Both the position numbers and the translations under genes were made by a program. The notes beneath the pieces were generated by a model that saw only the letters and a program-made list of their open reading frames with translations, was not told the DNA's origin and searched no databases. A DNA stretch of 34,406 nt from G963674665 sp964609625 (GTDB lineage Bacteria > Desulfobacterota > Desulfovibrionia > Desulfovibrionales > Desulfovibrionaceae): positions 1-34,406 of the forward strand of contig CAZSRS010000042.1 of the NCBI GenBank assembly GCA_964609625.1. Reading direction: 5' to 3'. Position 1 is the first letter of the stretch, and each line of letters opens with the position of its first letter. Of the stretch, positions 1-7,884 are shown piece after piece.

Positions 1-407
1 TAGATGCCGTTGAAGTCCGTGGCGTTGGCGATACGGGTGATTTCCGAGGCCATGGCCTGGTATTCCGAATCGATAATCAGCCGCTGTGTGGAGGTGTAGG
101 TGCCGGTGGCGGCTTGTTCCGCCAGCTCCTTCATGCGGATGAGCTTCTCGTCGATGACCGAGAGCGCTCCGTCCGCGGTCTGAATCAGGCTGATGGCGTC
201 GTTGGCGTTGCGCACGCCCTGGTTCAGGGCGGTGATGTCCGCGCGCATCAGTTCGCGTACCGCGAGACCCGCCGCGTCGTCCGCGGCGCTGTTGATCCGC
301 AGTCCCGACGACAGGCGCTGCGTGGACGTGGCCAGGTTGTTGTACGCCGTTCCAAGGTTTCGTGCGACAGTTGCGGCCATAAGATTGTGATTGATGACAA
401 GACTCAT
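1..407 (-). CDS. fliC: Flagellin, N-terminal part (cut by window start)
   Basis: Structural protein of the flagellar filament, exported by the flagellar type III system and polymerised outside the cell. About 135 residues are present. They begin MSLVINHNLMAA and continue through the conserved D0/D1 coiled-coil region (NLGTAYNNLATSTQRLSSG, then INSAADDAAGLAVRELMRA, then NANDAISLIQTADGAL), which is diagnostic of flagellin. The start is fixed by an excellent ribosome site, AAGGAGGAG at 411-420, a few bases upstream of the ATG. The central and C-terminal parts lie outside the window. Upstream, in the same direction, is a sigma factor gene. The 115-bp gap contains a short hairpin but no sigma-28 or exact sigma-54 promoter that I can see. 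The family call is very safe; fliC is the generic symbol. Confidence 0.97.
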   Translation of the reverse strand, partial: MSLVINHNLMAATVARNLGTAYNNLATSTQRLSSGLRINSAADDAAGLAVRELMRADITALNQGVRNANDAISLIQTADGALSVIDEKLIRMKELAEQAATGTYTSTQRLIIDSEYQAMASEITRIANATDFNGI

Positions 408-446
408 GACACTCCTCCTTGAATGTTCAGTGTTCCTCGTGGCGCC

Positions 447-460
447 GGCTGCCCGCAGCC
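447..460 (-). promoter_or_regulatory. Short GC hairpin in the flagellin leader
   Basis: GGCTGC and GCAGCC flank two bases, giving a perfect 6-bp stem about 40 bases upstream of the flagellin start. There is no T tract, so it is not a standard terminator. It could stabilise the flagellin mRNA or take part in translational control. Both ideas are inference. Confidence 0.3.
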
Positions 461-522
461 GACCTCTGTTGGACACTTCGAACGTTCAAGGAGAAAGCAG
501 CAATTTTTGACCATTGACTTTG

Positions 523-1206
523 TCAAGCTATTTCAGCATATTGTGATCCAATAACCTTTCTTTGCGCATCCTTTGCACTTCTTGCCCCGACCTTGATGCC
601 GGCTTTACAATCGCCGGACCCCGCATAGTGCCAGCGCAGTCGCGCCAGGGCATTGTTGCGCATGCTGCGTATGGTCTGGGGGTGCAGGTCCATGAGTTCG
701 GCGATCTCCCTGGTGCTGGCGTCCTTTTCATAGGCCAGGTGCAGTACGTAGGCCTGGCGCGGCGTCAGCAGGTCGCGCGGCAGGGACAACACGCCATCGT
801 ACTGTTCGTGGGAGGCGGCAAGATTGTCCAGTTCCTCTGGTGAAAGCAGTTGGGTGAGCCTGCGGTTGCGCAGATGGTCAAGGGCCGCGCTCCGGGCCAC
901 CACACACAGCCACGTGCCGAAAGAACTCCGCACGGGGTCATAGGTCTTGAGCAGCCGGTACTCGCTGCGCAACAATCGGAAACAGACCTCCTGGACCACG
1001 TCTTCCGTGTCCGCCTCCAGGGAGGAGGCGGAATTTTTTGCCGCCCTCTGGCGAAGGACCCAGCGCACCGCCTTGCGCAACAGGGGGCCATACTCCTGCA
1101 TCAACCGCCGCCAAGCCCCTTCGTCCCCTGCCAGGCAGGCTTCCAGATCCACCTGACTGAGCGTCCTTTCCTTGATCTTTGTTCCCTTTCTCTCGGTGGT
1201 ACTCAT
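523..1206 (-). CDS. RNA polymerase sigma factor, ECF/sigma-70 family
   Basis: A 227-residue group 4 (ECF-like) sigma factor that would direct RNA polymerase to alternative promoters. Sigma region 2 spans about residues 30-116 (DVVQEVCFRLLRS, then SSFGTWLCVVARSAALDHLR). Region 4 spans about 142-191 with a helix-turn-helix (STREIAELMDLHPQTIRSMR). A basic C-terminal tail of about 35 residues follows. An in-frame GTG at 1233 and an ATG at 1227 would add 9 or 7 residues. I chose the ATG at 1206 because AGGGAG sits seven bases upstream of it. No anti-sigma gene is adjacent. The next gene downstream, in the same direction, is flagellin, and the divergent neighbour is a response regulator. Control of flagellin by this factor is possible but not shown. 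The regulon is unknown. Confidence 0.88.
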   Translation of the reverse strand: MSTTERKGTKIKERTLSQVDLEACLAGDEGAWRRLMQEYGPLLRKAVRWVLRQRAAKNSASSLEADTEDVVQEVCFRLLRSEYRLLKTYDPVRSSFGTWLCVVARSAALDHLRNRRLTQLLSPEELDNLAASHEQYDGVLSLPRDLLTPRQAYVLHLAYEKDASTREIAELMDLHPQTIRSMRNNALARLRWHYAGSGDCKAGIKVGARSAKDAQRKVIGSQYAEIA

Positions 1207-1266
1207 ACCGTTCTCCCTACGCTGCATATTCACGTCCCTGATCGGACAGGGCAGTTATTGCCTGCC

Positions 1267-1344
1267 TCTTCACCATGCAGGAGCTGGCCCCCAGCACCGT
1301 AAGCATGGGTGAACTATTCTTCACTTTCGTAAATATCTCTTCAC
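1267..1344. promoter_or_regulatory. Repeated TCTTCAC sites between sigma factor and response regulator
   Basis: TCTTCAC occurs exactly at 1267-1273, 1318-1324 and 1338-1344. The last two are 20 bp apart, about two helical turns. The sites lie in the divergent region upstream of an OmpR-family regulator, a class that often binds tandem direct repeats. Autoregulation is inference. I found no clear -10/-35 pair here. Confidence 0.3.
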
Positions 1345-1441
1345 AATTCTTGAGATTTCATGCCCTGTTCCTGGCCCTGTACTTGCTTGCTCCATGGCGG
1401 GGCAAGAAAACGGCAATTTCTGCAGCCACCAGGAGAGTATC

Positions 1442-2185
1442 ATGTACAGAATTCTCCTCATCGACGACGACAGGGAAATGTGCTCCATGCTCACGGAATA
1501 CTGCCTTGGTGAGGGCATGCGCGTCCACGCCCGCCACGAGGGGCAGGATGGATTGGACACGGCACTTTCCGAGGATTGGGACCTACTGCTCCTCGACGTC
1601 TGCCTGCCGGACAAGAGCGGTTTCGAACTGCTCGCGGAACTGCGCGCCACCTCCACTCTGCCGATCCTCATGCTCACGGGGCGCGGCGATGTGGTGGACA
1701 AGGTTGTAGGTTTGGAGATGGGAGCGGACGACTACCTGGCCAAGCCCTTCGAGCCACGCGAACTGTTGGCCAGGGCTCGTGCACTCATCAGGCGCAACCG
1801 CTTGAACCAGGTTTTGGGACGGCAGGAAAGCAGGACACTGATAGCGGGAGACTTGTCCCTGTGCACCGGTACGCGCACGGTCTCCAGGCAGGGTCAGCCT
1901 CTTCAACTGACCGGCGTGGAATTCAACATCCTGCAGATGCTGCTGGAGGCGGACGGCAACCTGGTCAGTCGCGAAGACATCTCCACCAAGGTACTCAACA
2001 GGACCCTCGCGCCTTTTGATCGCAGCATCGACGTGCACATCAGCAACCTGCGCCGCAAGCTCGGCCCGGAAACGGACGGCTGCAGTCGCATCACCACCAT
2101 CCGCGGCGCGGGATACATGTACACGGCCGGTGGAACCGGACTCGAAAAACTGGCGGCCCAGTCCCTGCGCATGCACCTGGGATGA
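1442..2185 (+). CDS. OmpR-family response regulator (CpxR-like)
   Basis: A 247-residue cytoplasmic DNA-binding regulator. The receiver domain spans residues 1-120: acidic pocket LIDDD near the N-terminus, phospho-acceptor D52 in LLLLDVCLPD, and conserved K101 in LAKPFEPREL. The C-terminal winged helix spans about 145-235 and includes LTGVEFNILQMLLE, SIDVHISNLRRKLG and the RGAGYMY wing. Order and motifs resemble CpxR. The start is the ATG at 1442, with AGGAG nine bases upstream. An upstream in-frame ATG would add 16 residues with no receiver homology and was not used. The partner kinase starts 71 bp downstream, so the pair is probably co-transcribed. The signal and targets are unknown; envelope stress is the family precedent. 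Confidence 0.93.
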   Translation: MYRILLIDDDREMCSMLTEYCLGEGMRVHARHEGQDGLDTALSEDWDLLLLDVCLPDKSGFELLAELRATSTLPILMLTGRGDVVDKVVGLEMGADDYLAKPFEPRELLARARALIRRNRLNQVLGRQESRTLIAGDLSLCTGTRTVSRQGQPLQLTGVEFNILQMLLEADGNLVSREDISTKVLNRTLAPFDRSIDVHISNLRRKLGPETDGCSRITTIRGAGYMYTAGGTGLEKLAAQSLRMHLG

Positions 2186-2256
2186 CGACAGCGCAACGAG
2201 CTTTGTAGCCGATTGGCTGATTGTCTCTTGGGTAGAATCCAGCAAAAGGAAGCATC

Positions 2257-3672
2257 ATGCGCATCTGGCTCCTCCGGTCCCTTGTTTTTCTGCTCCTGAC
2301 CCTCGGCGCGGCGGCCGTGGGCATCATAATCTACCACCACACCGTGGAGCGCGAGGACATGCGCATGTTCCACGGCATGCACCGCGCGGAAGAGCTGAAA
2401 CAGACAGGCCAACTGCTCCTGGAGTGGCATCTCGGCCAGGCGGACGCGGCACGCGAGCGGTTTCTCCAGGAGCAGCGCGACAAGGGCAGTTTCTTCACCC
2501 TTTTGGGAGCGCACGGCGAGGTGCTCGCGGGCGGGCAGCCGGACAAGGACCTGCTTGCCCTGGCGGAACGAGCCAGGCAGGAGCAGGGGTATGTCTGGTC
2601 GGAAAACGGGCGGGGCTATCGTCCGTCACCGCCCCGCATGCCTTTGGAAAGTATTGTCTTCCAGGGCAGGGATGGTGACCTCTATACCCTCTGCCTGCGC
2701 AACGAGACGTCCGATATGCGGAATTTCGGCCCACCACCGCCCCTGGTGTTCATCGTTCCCGGTGCCTTTGTGGCGGTGCTGGTGCTCTACGCGTTGTTCC
2801 GCATTTCCAGTGCGTCGTTCGGGGAATTGCGCAGTGCCTTGAGCAGGTTGGCCCAGGGGGACTTCGGGGTCCGGGTGGACGCGGCCCTGGAACGCCGCAG
2901 CGACTCGTTCGCCAAGCTCGCCAAGGACTTCAACCGCACCGTGACCGTCCTTGCCGACAGGCAGGCGGAGCAGCGCTATCTGCTCAGCGAACTCACCCAT
3001 GAGATGCGTTCGCCCTTGACGCGCATGACCCTGGCCATGGAACTCGCCAACACCGCGAACCACGACAGAACCATGCAGCTACTGCAACGGTTCAAGGCCG
3101 ATTCCGACCGGCTGCACGCACTATCCGTGCAGTTGATGGACTTCGTGCGTCTGCAATGGGATGCCGGTGAGACGGCTCCGCTGCGACTGGTTGGAATCCT
3201 GGATTCCCTGGCCAGGGAGGGCAATACCGAAGCAGCGACGCGGCAAAAGAAGGTCCAGTTCACATACAACGCGGACTGTTGGGTGCTTGGCAACGCCGTG
3301 CAGCTGGAAAGCATGGTCAGGAACATCCTGCGCAACGCGGTACGTCACTCGTCGGAACACAGCAGCGTGCGGATGACGCTGGATTCTCTCGAAGAAGACA
3401 AAATGGCGCGCATCGTCATCAGCGATCGAGGACCGGGCATCCCCTCCGACATGCTGGAGCGGGTCTTCGAGCCCTTTTACCAGGGAAGCGACTGCCGTGG
3501 CGAGGCCGGCCTGGGTCTGACCATTGCCAGGCACGTCGTCGAGAAACACAACGGCTCCATCACCCTGAGCAACAGTGAAACAGGCGGCCTCCAGGCCACC
3601 ATCCTGCTCCCATTGCTGGCTTCGGCTCCAGAGGCGGCAAACGTCGCCGTCCCTGTTTCACGGCAGGCATGA
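2257..3672 (+). CDS. Membrane sensor histidine kinase (CpxA-like)
   Basis: A 471-residue inner-membrane kinase that would phosphorylate the regulator just upstream. In order it has: a first membrane segment (about residues 5-27), a small periplasmic sensor of about 135 residues, a second segment (about 163-185, ending LVLYALFRI), HAMP, and a HisKA dimerisation domain with the H-box LLSELTHEMRSPLTRM (phosphorylated H248). The ATP-binding domain follows: N-box NILRNAVRHS near 356, G1 ISDRGPGIP, F-box FEPFYQG, G2 GLGLTIARHVVEKHNG. All catalytic boxes are intact. AAGGAAG precedes the ATG by six bases. The sensor is unusually rich in Glu, Arg and Gln; its ligand cannot be told from sequence. Confidence 0.94.
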   Translation: MRIWLLRSLVFLLLTLGAAAVGIIIYHHTVEREDMRMFHGMHRAEELKQTGQLLLEWHLGQADAARERFLQEQRDKGSFFTLLGAHGEVLAGGQPDKDLLALAERARQEQGYVWSENGRGYRPSPPRMPLESIVFQGRDGDLYTLCLRNETSDMRNFGPPPPLVFIVPGAFVAVLVLYALFRISSASFGELRSALSRLAQGDFGVRVDAALERRSDSFAKLAKDFNRTVTVLADRQAEQRYLLSELTHEMRSPLTRMTLAMELANTANHDRTMQLLQRFKADSDRLHALSVQLMDFVRLQWDAGETAPLRLVGILDSLAREGNTEAATRQKKVQFTYNADCWVLGNAVQLESMVRNILRNAVRHSSEHSSVRMTLDSLEEDKMARIVISDRGPGIPSDMLERVFEPFYQGSDCRGEAGLGLTIARHVVEKHNGSITLSNSETGGLQATILLPLLASAPEAANVAVPVSRQA

Positions 3673-3742
3673 AGGACCAGGCCTGAGGGCATGGTCCACC
3701 GCCCCATTTGCACCAGGCCCGAAAACCTGTAAGAGCCAGCGC

Positions 3743-5518
3743 ATGAACAACACCACCGGTTGGCAGGGCAGTGTCCTGCACATCGATCTGACTACCGGCG
3801 CCAGCAGGGTGCTTCAGCCCGGCCCCGAGGTCTACGCCCGTTTCCTGGGCGGCAAGGGCTTGGCCGGGTGGTTCCTGCGCCCCCTGTTCCATCTGGACTG
3901 GGATGACCCGCGCTCGCCGTTGTGCATCTTTGCCGGCCCTCTGGTGGCCACGGTGGCGCCCACTTCGGGGCGCTGTACGGTCATGGCCCGCTCACCGCTC
4001 ACCGGCGCGGTGGGCGACGCCAACGTCGGAGGTCGCCTGGGTACGGAGCTCAAGCGCGCCGGTTGGGACGGCCTGCTGCTCACGGGTAGGGCGCCCCGGC
4101 TCTGTGGTCTGCATATCGACGACAACGAAGTGCACTTCGAGGACGCCACGCATCTAGCCGGTACCGGAGCCTCGGAAATAGTGGGTCGTTACGGCAAAGG
4201 GCGCTCCGTGCTTTGCGCGGGCCCGGCGGCGGAACACGGCGTGCGCTTCGCCAGCCTGATCGTGGACCGTCATCATGCCGCGGGGCGTTGCGGTTTGGGC
4301 CTGGCAGCCATGAACAAGAATTTGAAATTCCTGACCATAAAAGGCACGGGCAGGGTGCGTGTGGCCGACCTGCCCGCCCTCAAGGCCGCCCGAGAGGACA
4401 TCCTCAGGCTCACTGCCGCATCCCCCGTGCTCATGGGGCAGAACGGCTTCACCTGCTTCGGCACCGGCGCGCTCTTTGATCTCATGCACGCCCGGCGCAT
4501 GATGCCCACGGACAATTTCCGCCGCACGCGTTTCGACGCCGCGCCCCATCTGGGGGCCACGGCCTTCCGCCGGCGCTACGCCCCAAAAAAGTACGGCTGC
4601 AAGGGCTGCCACATCCTGTGCAAGAAGGTGGCGGACCAGGACCTCTCCATGCCCGAGTTCGAGACCATGTCCCATTTCACTGCCCTGCTAGGCAACGAGG
4701 ACATCGAGCTGGTGACCAGGGCCAACGCCCTGTGCAACGAGCTGGGAATGGACACCATCTCCGCCGCCGCCACCCTGGCCTGCCACACCGAGCTTACCGG
4801 CGAGCGTCTCGCACCGGAGCGCATCCTCCACCTGTTGCGGGACATCGCGGCAGGGGAGGGCGAGGGGCGTGACCTTGGGCAGGGCTCCCTGCGCCACGCC
4901 ACGGCCCTGGGCCGGCCTGAACTCTCCATGAGCGTCAAGGCCCTGGAGCTGCCGGCCTACGACCCGCGCGGCGCCTACGGCATGGCCCTGGCCTATGCCC
5001 TGTCCACACGCGGGGGATGCCATCTGCGCGCCTACCCTATCAGCCACGAGATTCTACGCAAGCCCGTGGCCACCGACCGCTTCAGCTTCAGCGGCAAGGC
5101 CAGGATCATCAAGATTTCCGAAGACGTGAACGCGGCCGTGGACTCCCTGAGCGCCTGCAAGTTCGTGTTCCTGGCCGCAGGGCTGGAAGAGTACGCCAAG
5201 GCCCTGGGCGCGGTCATTGGCACGCCCTGGAGCACCCAGGAACTTCTTCGCCTTGGTGAGCGCATCGACTATCAAGAACGGCTGATGAACGCCTCGGTGG
5301 GCTTCTCCTCCAAGGACGACGACCTGCCACCACGGTTTTTCCAGGAGCCGGGGAGCGGCGGTGACGGCCTGGAGATTCCCCCCCTGGACCGCCAGGCCTT
5401 TCGCGAGGCCCGCGCCCGCTACTACCGCATCCGGGGCCTGGACCAGGACGGTTGCCCCCTGGCCGAGAAGGCGCTGGAGCTGGGCCTGCCCCTCACGGAT
5501 GTGGAGTCCTGGACATGA
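3743..5518 (+). CDS. Aldehyde ferredoxin oxidoreductase (tungsten/molybdopterin family)
   Basis: A 591-residue cytoplasmic enzyme of the AOR family, which oxidises aldehydes to carboxylic acids with ferredoxin as electron acceptor, using a bis-pterin tungsten (or molybdenum) centre and one [4Fe-4S] cluster. The N-terminal pterin domain has the family pattern (FLGGKGLAGWFL, then GPLVATVAPTSGRCTVMARS, then GRLGTELKRAGWDGLLLTG, then RCGLGLAAMNKNLKFLTIKG). Cluster ligands are C286-x2-C289-x3-C293 (YGCKGCHILCKK) and C472 (LSACKF). Length is normal. The ribosome site before the chosen ATG is weak (AAGAG). The gene overlaps the next one by four bases (ATGA), so the two products are translationally coupled and probably work together. 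The substrate aldehyde is unknown; removal of the aldolase partner's product is a reasonable inference. Confidence 0.95.
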   Translation: MNNTTGWQGSVLHIDLTTGASRVLQPGPEVYARFLGGKGLAGWFLRPLFHLDWDDPRSPLCIFAGPLVATVAPTSGRCTVMARSPLTGAVGDANVGGRLGTELKRAGWDGLLLTGRAPRLCGLHIDDNEVHFEDATHLAGTGASEIVGRYGKGRSVLCAGPAAEHGVRFASLIVDRHHAAGRCGLGLAAMNKNLKFLTIKGTGRVRVADLPALKAAREDILRLTAASPVLMGQNGFTCFGTGALFDLMHARRMMPTDNFRRTRFDAAPHLGATAFRRRYAPKKYGCKGCHILCKKVADQDLSMPEFETMSHFTALLGNEDIELVTRANALCNELGMDTISAAATLACHTELTGERLAPERILHLLRDIAAGEGEGRDLGQGSLRHATALGRPELSMSVKALELPAYDPRGAYGMALAYALSTRGGCHLRAYPISHEILRKPVATDRFSFSGKARIIKISEDVNAAVDSLSACKFVFLAAGLEEYAKALGAVIGTPWSTQELLRLGERIDYQERLMNASVGFSSKDDDLPPRFFQEPGSGGDGLEIPPLDRQAFREARARYYRIRGLDQDGCPLAEKALELGLPLTDVESWT

Positions 5519-6771
5519 AGGAACTGCTGCGAAAATACGAGGCCAAGCTCGTCAGGGCCGGTCTGGCCGCGGCCGGTGCCCCGCTGCTTGCAGGGTTGGA
5601 CGACATGCTGCTCTGGAACAGACCCTCCGGCCGCACCGCGCCCTTGTCCCGGCTTTTCGACGATCTGAGCATCAACTCCCTGGTGCTGCTCCCCCTGATG
5701 GAACCCTACGCCTCCTGCGTGGCGCATTGCGCGGCCCAGGCACTGGAATCCGACGGCGTGATCACCCCCCAGGACTGCGAGACTCGGACCTTCCTGCACG
5801 ACCTTCCCGTGGTTCGGGACTTCGACATTTCGGCCCTGCTCGCTGCCCTGGAACGTCGCAAGGGTGCGGTGATCCTGGACAATGCCGCCCCCCAAATCCC
5901 CTGGGTCATCGCCACGGGAAGCGTCAGCCCGGAGCAGGGCTTCGTGTCGTGCAGCTCCATCTGCTTCGCCTGCTTCGTCAAGCTCTTTGCCGATGCCCTG
6001 GATATTTCGCGGCAACGGCCGGGAGACGCCCTGCCGGCGGCGCACGCAAGCGCCCTGACCAGTGTCGTGCACCATTTGCCCCCTTTGGCGCCGGAGCCTC
6101 CGCGCTTCAGGTCGGCGCCCTTCGGCTCCGAGGAGGAGCTGTTCCTGGCCATCATCGAAGCCGGCCGCGCCACCGTGGAGTATGGCTTGGTTGATTCCTA
6201 CTTCGGCAATATCTCCTATCTGCGCCGGCAACCGCCCCCGGATACGTTGTTCATCAGCCAGACCGGCAGTTCCCTGGACGAGCTGGCCGGCCACGTGGAC
6301 CCCTGCCCCCTGGACGGCAGTTCCACCGCGGCACTCACGGCCTCCAGCGAACTCACGGCCCACGTCCAGGCACTCACGCGTAGCGGCGCTTCGGCCATGC
6401 TGCACGGTCACCCCAAGTTTTCCGTTATCATGTCCATGGATTGCGCCAAACCCGACTGCCCCTTCAGGGGGCGCTGTCACCTGGAGTGCCGGGAGGAGCG
6501 CTTGGTCCGTGGCGTGCCCGTGGTGCCCGGCGAGGTTGGCACCGGGCCCTTCGGACTCTGCAACACCCTGCCTCCGGCACTGGAGCGTCACCAGTGCGCC
6601 ATGGTCCACGGCCACGGCGTATTCTGTCTGGGGCGAGACGACTTCAATCAAGCCTTTGCCGCGCTTCTCGAAGTGGAGCGCTCCTGCATGCGGACATGCC
6701 TGGAGCGGCTGGCCGGTATGGGGGTGAAGGCGCGTGGTCATGCACACCGCGCCTCCGCTCCAACGACATGA
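5515..6771 (+). CDS. Class II aldolase/adducin-domain protein with extra cysteine clusters
   Basis: A 418-residue, two-part protein. The C-terminal half (about 205-400) is a class II aldolase/adducin fold: YFGNISYL (228-235), ISQTGSSLDEL, SSEL with E279 at the catalytic position, zinc ligands in HGHP (H297, H299) and a late histidine in VHGHG (365-368). Inserted after the first zinc pair is C310-x4-C315-x5-C321-x3-C325, not part of the usual fold and suited to zinc or an Fe-S cluster. The N-terminal 200 residues are not a domain I recognise and hold C146-x3-C150-x2-C153. The start overlaps the AOR stop (ATGA). Family members cleave or epimerise phosphorylated sugars, releasing an aldehyde, so supply of aldehyde to AOR is plausible. 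The reaction is not established. Confidence 0.8.
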   Translation: MKELLRKYEAKLVRAGLAAAGAPLLAGLDDMLLWNRPSGRTAPLSRLFDDLSINSLVLLPLMEPYASCVAHCAAQALESDGVITPQDCETRTFLHDLPVVRDFDISALLAALERRKGAVILDNAAPQIPWVIATGSVSPEQGFVSCSSICFACFVKLFADALDISRQRPGDALPAAHASALTSVVHHLPPLAPEPPRFRSAPFGSEEELFLAIIEAGRATVEYGLVDSYFGNISYLRRQPPPDTLFISQTGSSLDELAGHVDPCPLDGSSTAALTASSELTAHVQALTRSGASAMLHGHPKFSVIMSMDCAKPDCPFRGRCHLECREERLVRGVPVVPGEVGTGPFGLCNTLPPALERHQCAMVHGHGVFCLGRDDFNQAFAALLEVERSCMRTCLERLAGMGVKARGHAHRASAPTT

Positions 6772-6845
6772 TTGGACAAGGCATTGTTCAGACCTTATCA
6801 TGGGCGATGACGTCACTTTCGGCAACACACAGCGAGGAGACTGAC

Positions 6846-7598
6846 ATGTTCAAGAAAAACATCAACCGAAAGACCGTAACGCTCTCGATATCCCTGCTGG
6901 CCGTGCTGCTCCTGGTCTGGGGCTGTCAGCCCGTGCAGCCGCTGCCCCAGCCGCGATTCGCCCCCGATCCGGGCTCCACGGCCGGGGGCCTGCGCACCCT
7001 GCGCTGGGATGTCGCCGCCATCGGCTACCGGTATACCGGGCAAGGCATCAACTACGAGGCGGCCGGCCTCTACCCCGTGTTCCTCATCTTCAAGAACAAG
7101 AGCCAGCAAACCCCCGTGGTCCTGCTCGGCGATGTCCGCGGCCGGGGCTACAGGGGCGAGTACATGGTCTATCACACGGACGAGGCGGCCAGGCTGGTCA
7201 TGTCCTCGGAAGAGGCGCGCAACACCGCGGCCAACATGTTGCGCTCGGGCACTGCCGGCGCTGTTGCGGGCGCTGGATTGGGCGCGCTCATCGGCCTGCT
7301 CACCGGTGGCAATGACCGCGTCTGGCAGGGCGCGCTCATCGGCGGCGCCATCGGCGGCACTGCCGGCGCGGCCTCCAGCATCGGCGAATCCCGCAGACAG
7401 CTGCACGATGCCGTCATCCGGGAACTTCACCACTACAAATGGCAGGAGACGCCGGTCCTTCCCATGTCCACCAGCTCGGGCTACCTGTACCTCCCCGGTG
7501 GATTGGGCATCGATCAAGTCACCATCGTGGTCCGAACCGACACCGACGTGAACACCCTCACCCTGCCTGTCCAACCACCCACCGACTGGAGCTACTGA
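6846..7598 (+). CDS. Lipoprotein with glycine-zipper segment
   Basis: A 250-residue predicted lipoprotein. It has a basic N-terminus and a hydrophobic stretch ending in the lipobox LVWGC, lipidated at C27. Residue 28 is Gln, not Asp, which favours outer-membrane sorting. Residues about 140-180 form a glycine-zipper hydrophobic hairpin (GAVAGAGLGALIGLLTGG, then GALIGGAIGGTAGAASS), a pattern found in membrane-inserting envelope proteins. The remainder is soluble, with no family I can name. GAGGAG lies six bases before the ATG. It follows the aldolase gene by 74 bp and may be the start of a separate unit. Its role is unknown. Confidence 0.8.
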   Translation: MFKKNINRKTVTLSISLLAVLLLVWGCQPVQPLPQPRFAPDPGSTAGGLRTLRWDVAAIGYRYTGQGINYEAAGLYPVFLIFKNKSQQTPVVLLGDVRGRGYRGEYMVYHTDEAARLVMSSEEARNTAANMLRSGTAGAVAGAGLGALIGLLTGGNDRVWQGALIGGAIGGTAGAASSIGESRRQLHDAVIRELHHYKWQETPVLPMSTSSGYLYLPGGLGIDQVTIVVRTDTDVNTLTLPVQPPTDWSY

Positions 7599-7632
7599 CG
7601 CTTTCCACCAACGCGAACCAAGGAATACCTCG

Positions 7633-7806
7633 ATGATCATAGTGGTCAGGAAATGCAAGGGCTGTCCCTTTCTGACGTTCAGGGACGAAAAGCACCGCTG
7701 TAACGCCTCCAACCCATCGGGCCGGCCCGTGGCTCCCGACGAAGTCGACCGCCCCTCCTTTTGTCCATTGCGCAGGGAGCAGGTCATCGTCCGGGAGTTC
7801 ACCTAG
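7633..7806 (+). CDS. Small four-cysteine protein (57 aa), probable metal-binding
   Basis: A complete 57-residue frame starting MIIVVRKCKGCPFL and ending REFT before TAG. It has C8-x2-C11, C23 and C44 in a layout (CxxCPF ... C ... FCPL) typical of small zinc-ribbon proteins common in Deltaproteobacteria and their phages. AAGGAA lies seven bases before the ATG. The gene fits neatly between the lipoprotein (34 bp upstream) and the YkgJ-type gene (78 bp downstream), all on the plus strand. The cysteine pattern plus a proper start argue that it is real despite its size. Function unknown. Confidence 0.7.
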   Translation: MIIVVRKCKGCPFLTFRDEKHRCNASNPSGRPVAPDEVDRPSFCPLRREQVIVREFT

Positions 7807-7884
7807 CATTCGCCCCGCCATGAACCGCAACCGGTGCGTGACGCGCCCCCAGGGCCTGCCACATGCCGTAATCCGCGAGGACAC

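Noticed and set aside
500..520. Sigma-54-like promoter (TGG...TTGC) upstream of flagellin on the minus strand
   Set aside because: The GG and GC elements are 9 bp apart, not the required 10, and the rest of the match is poor.
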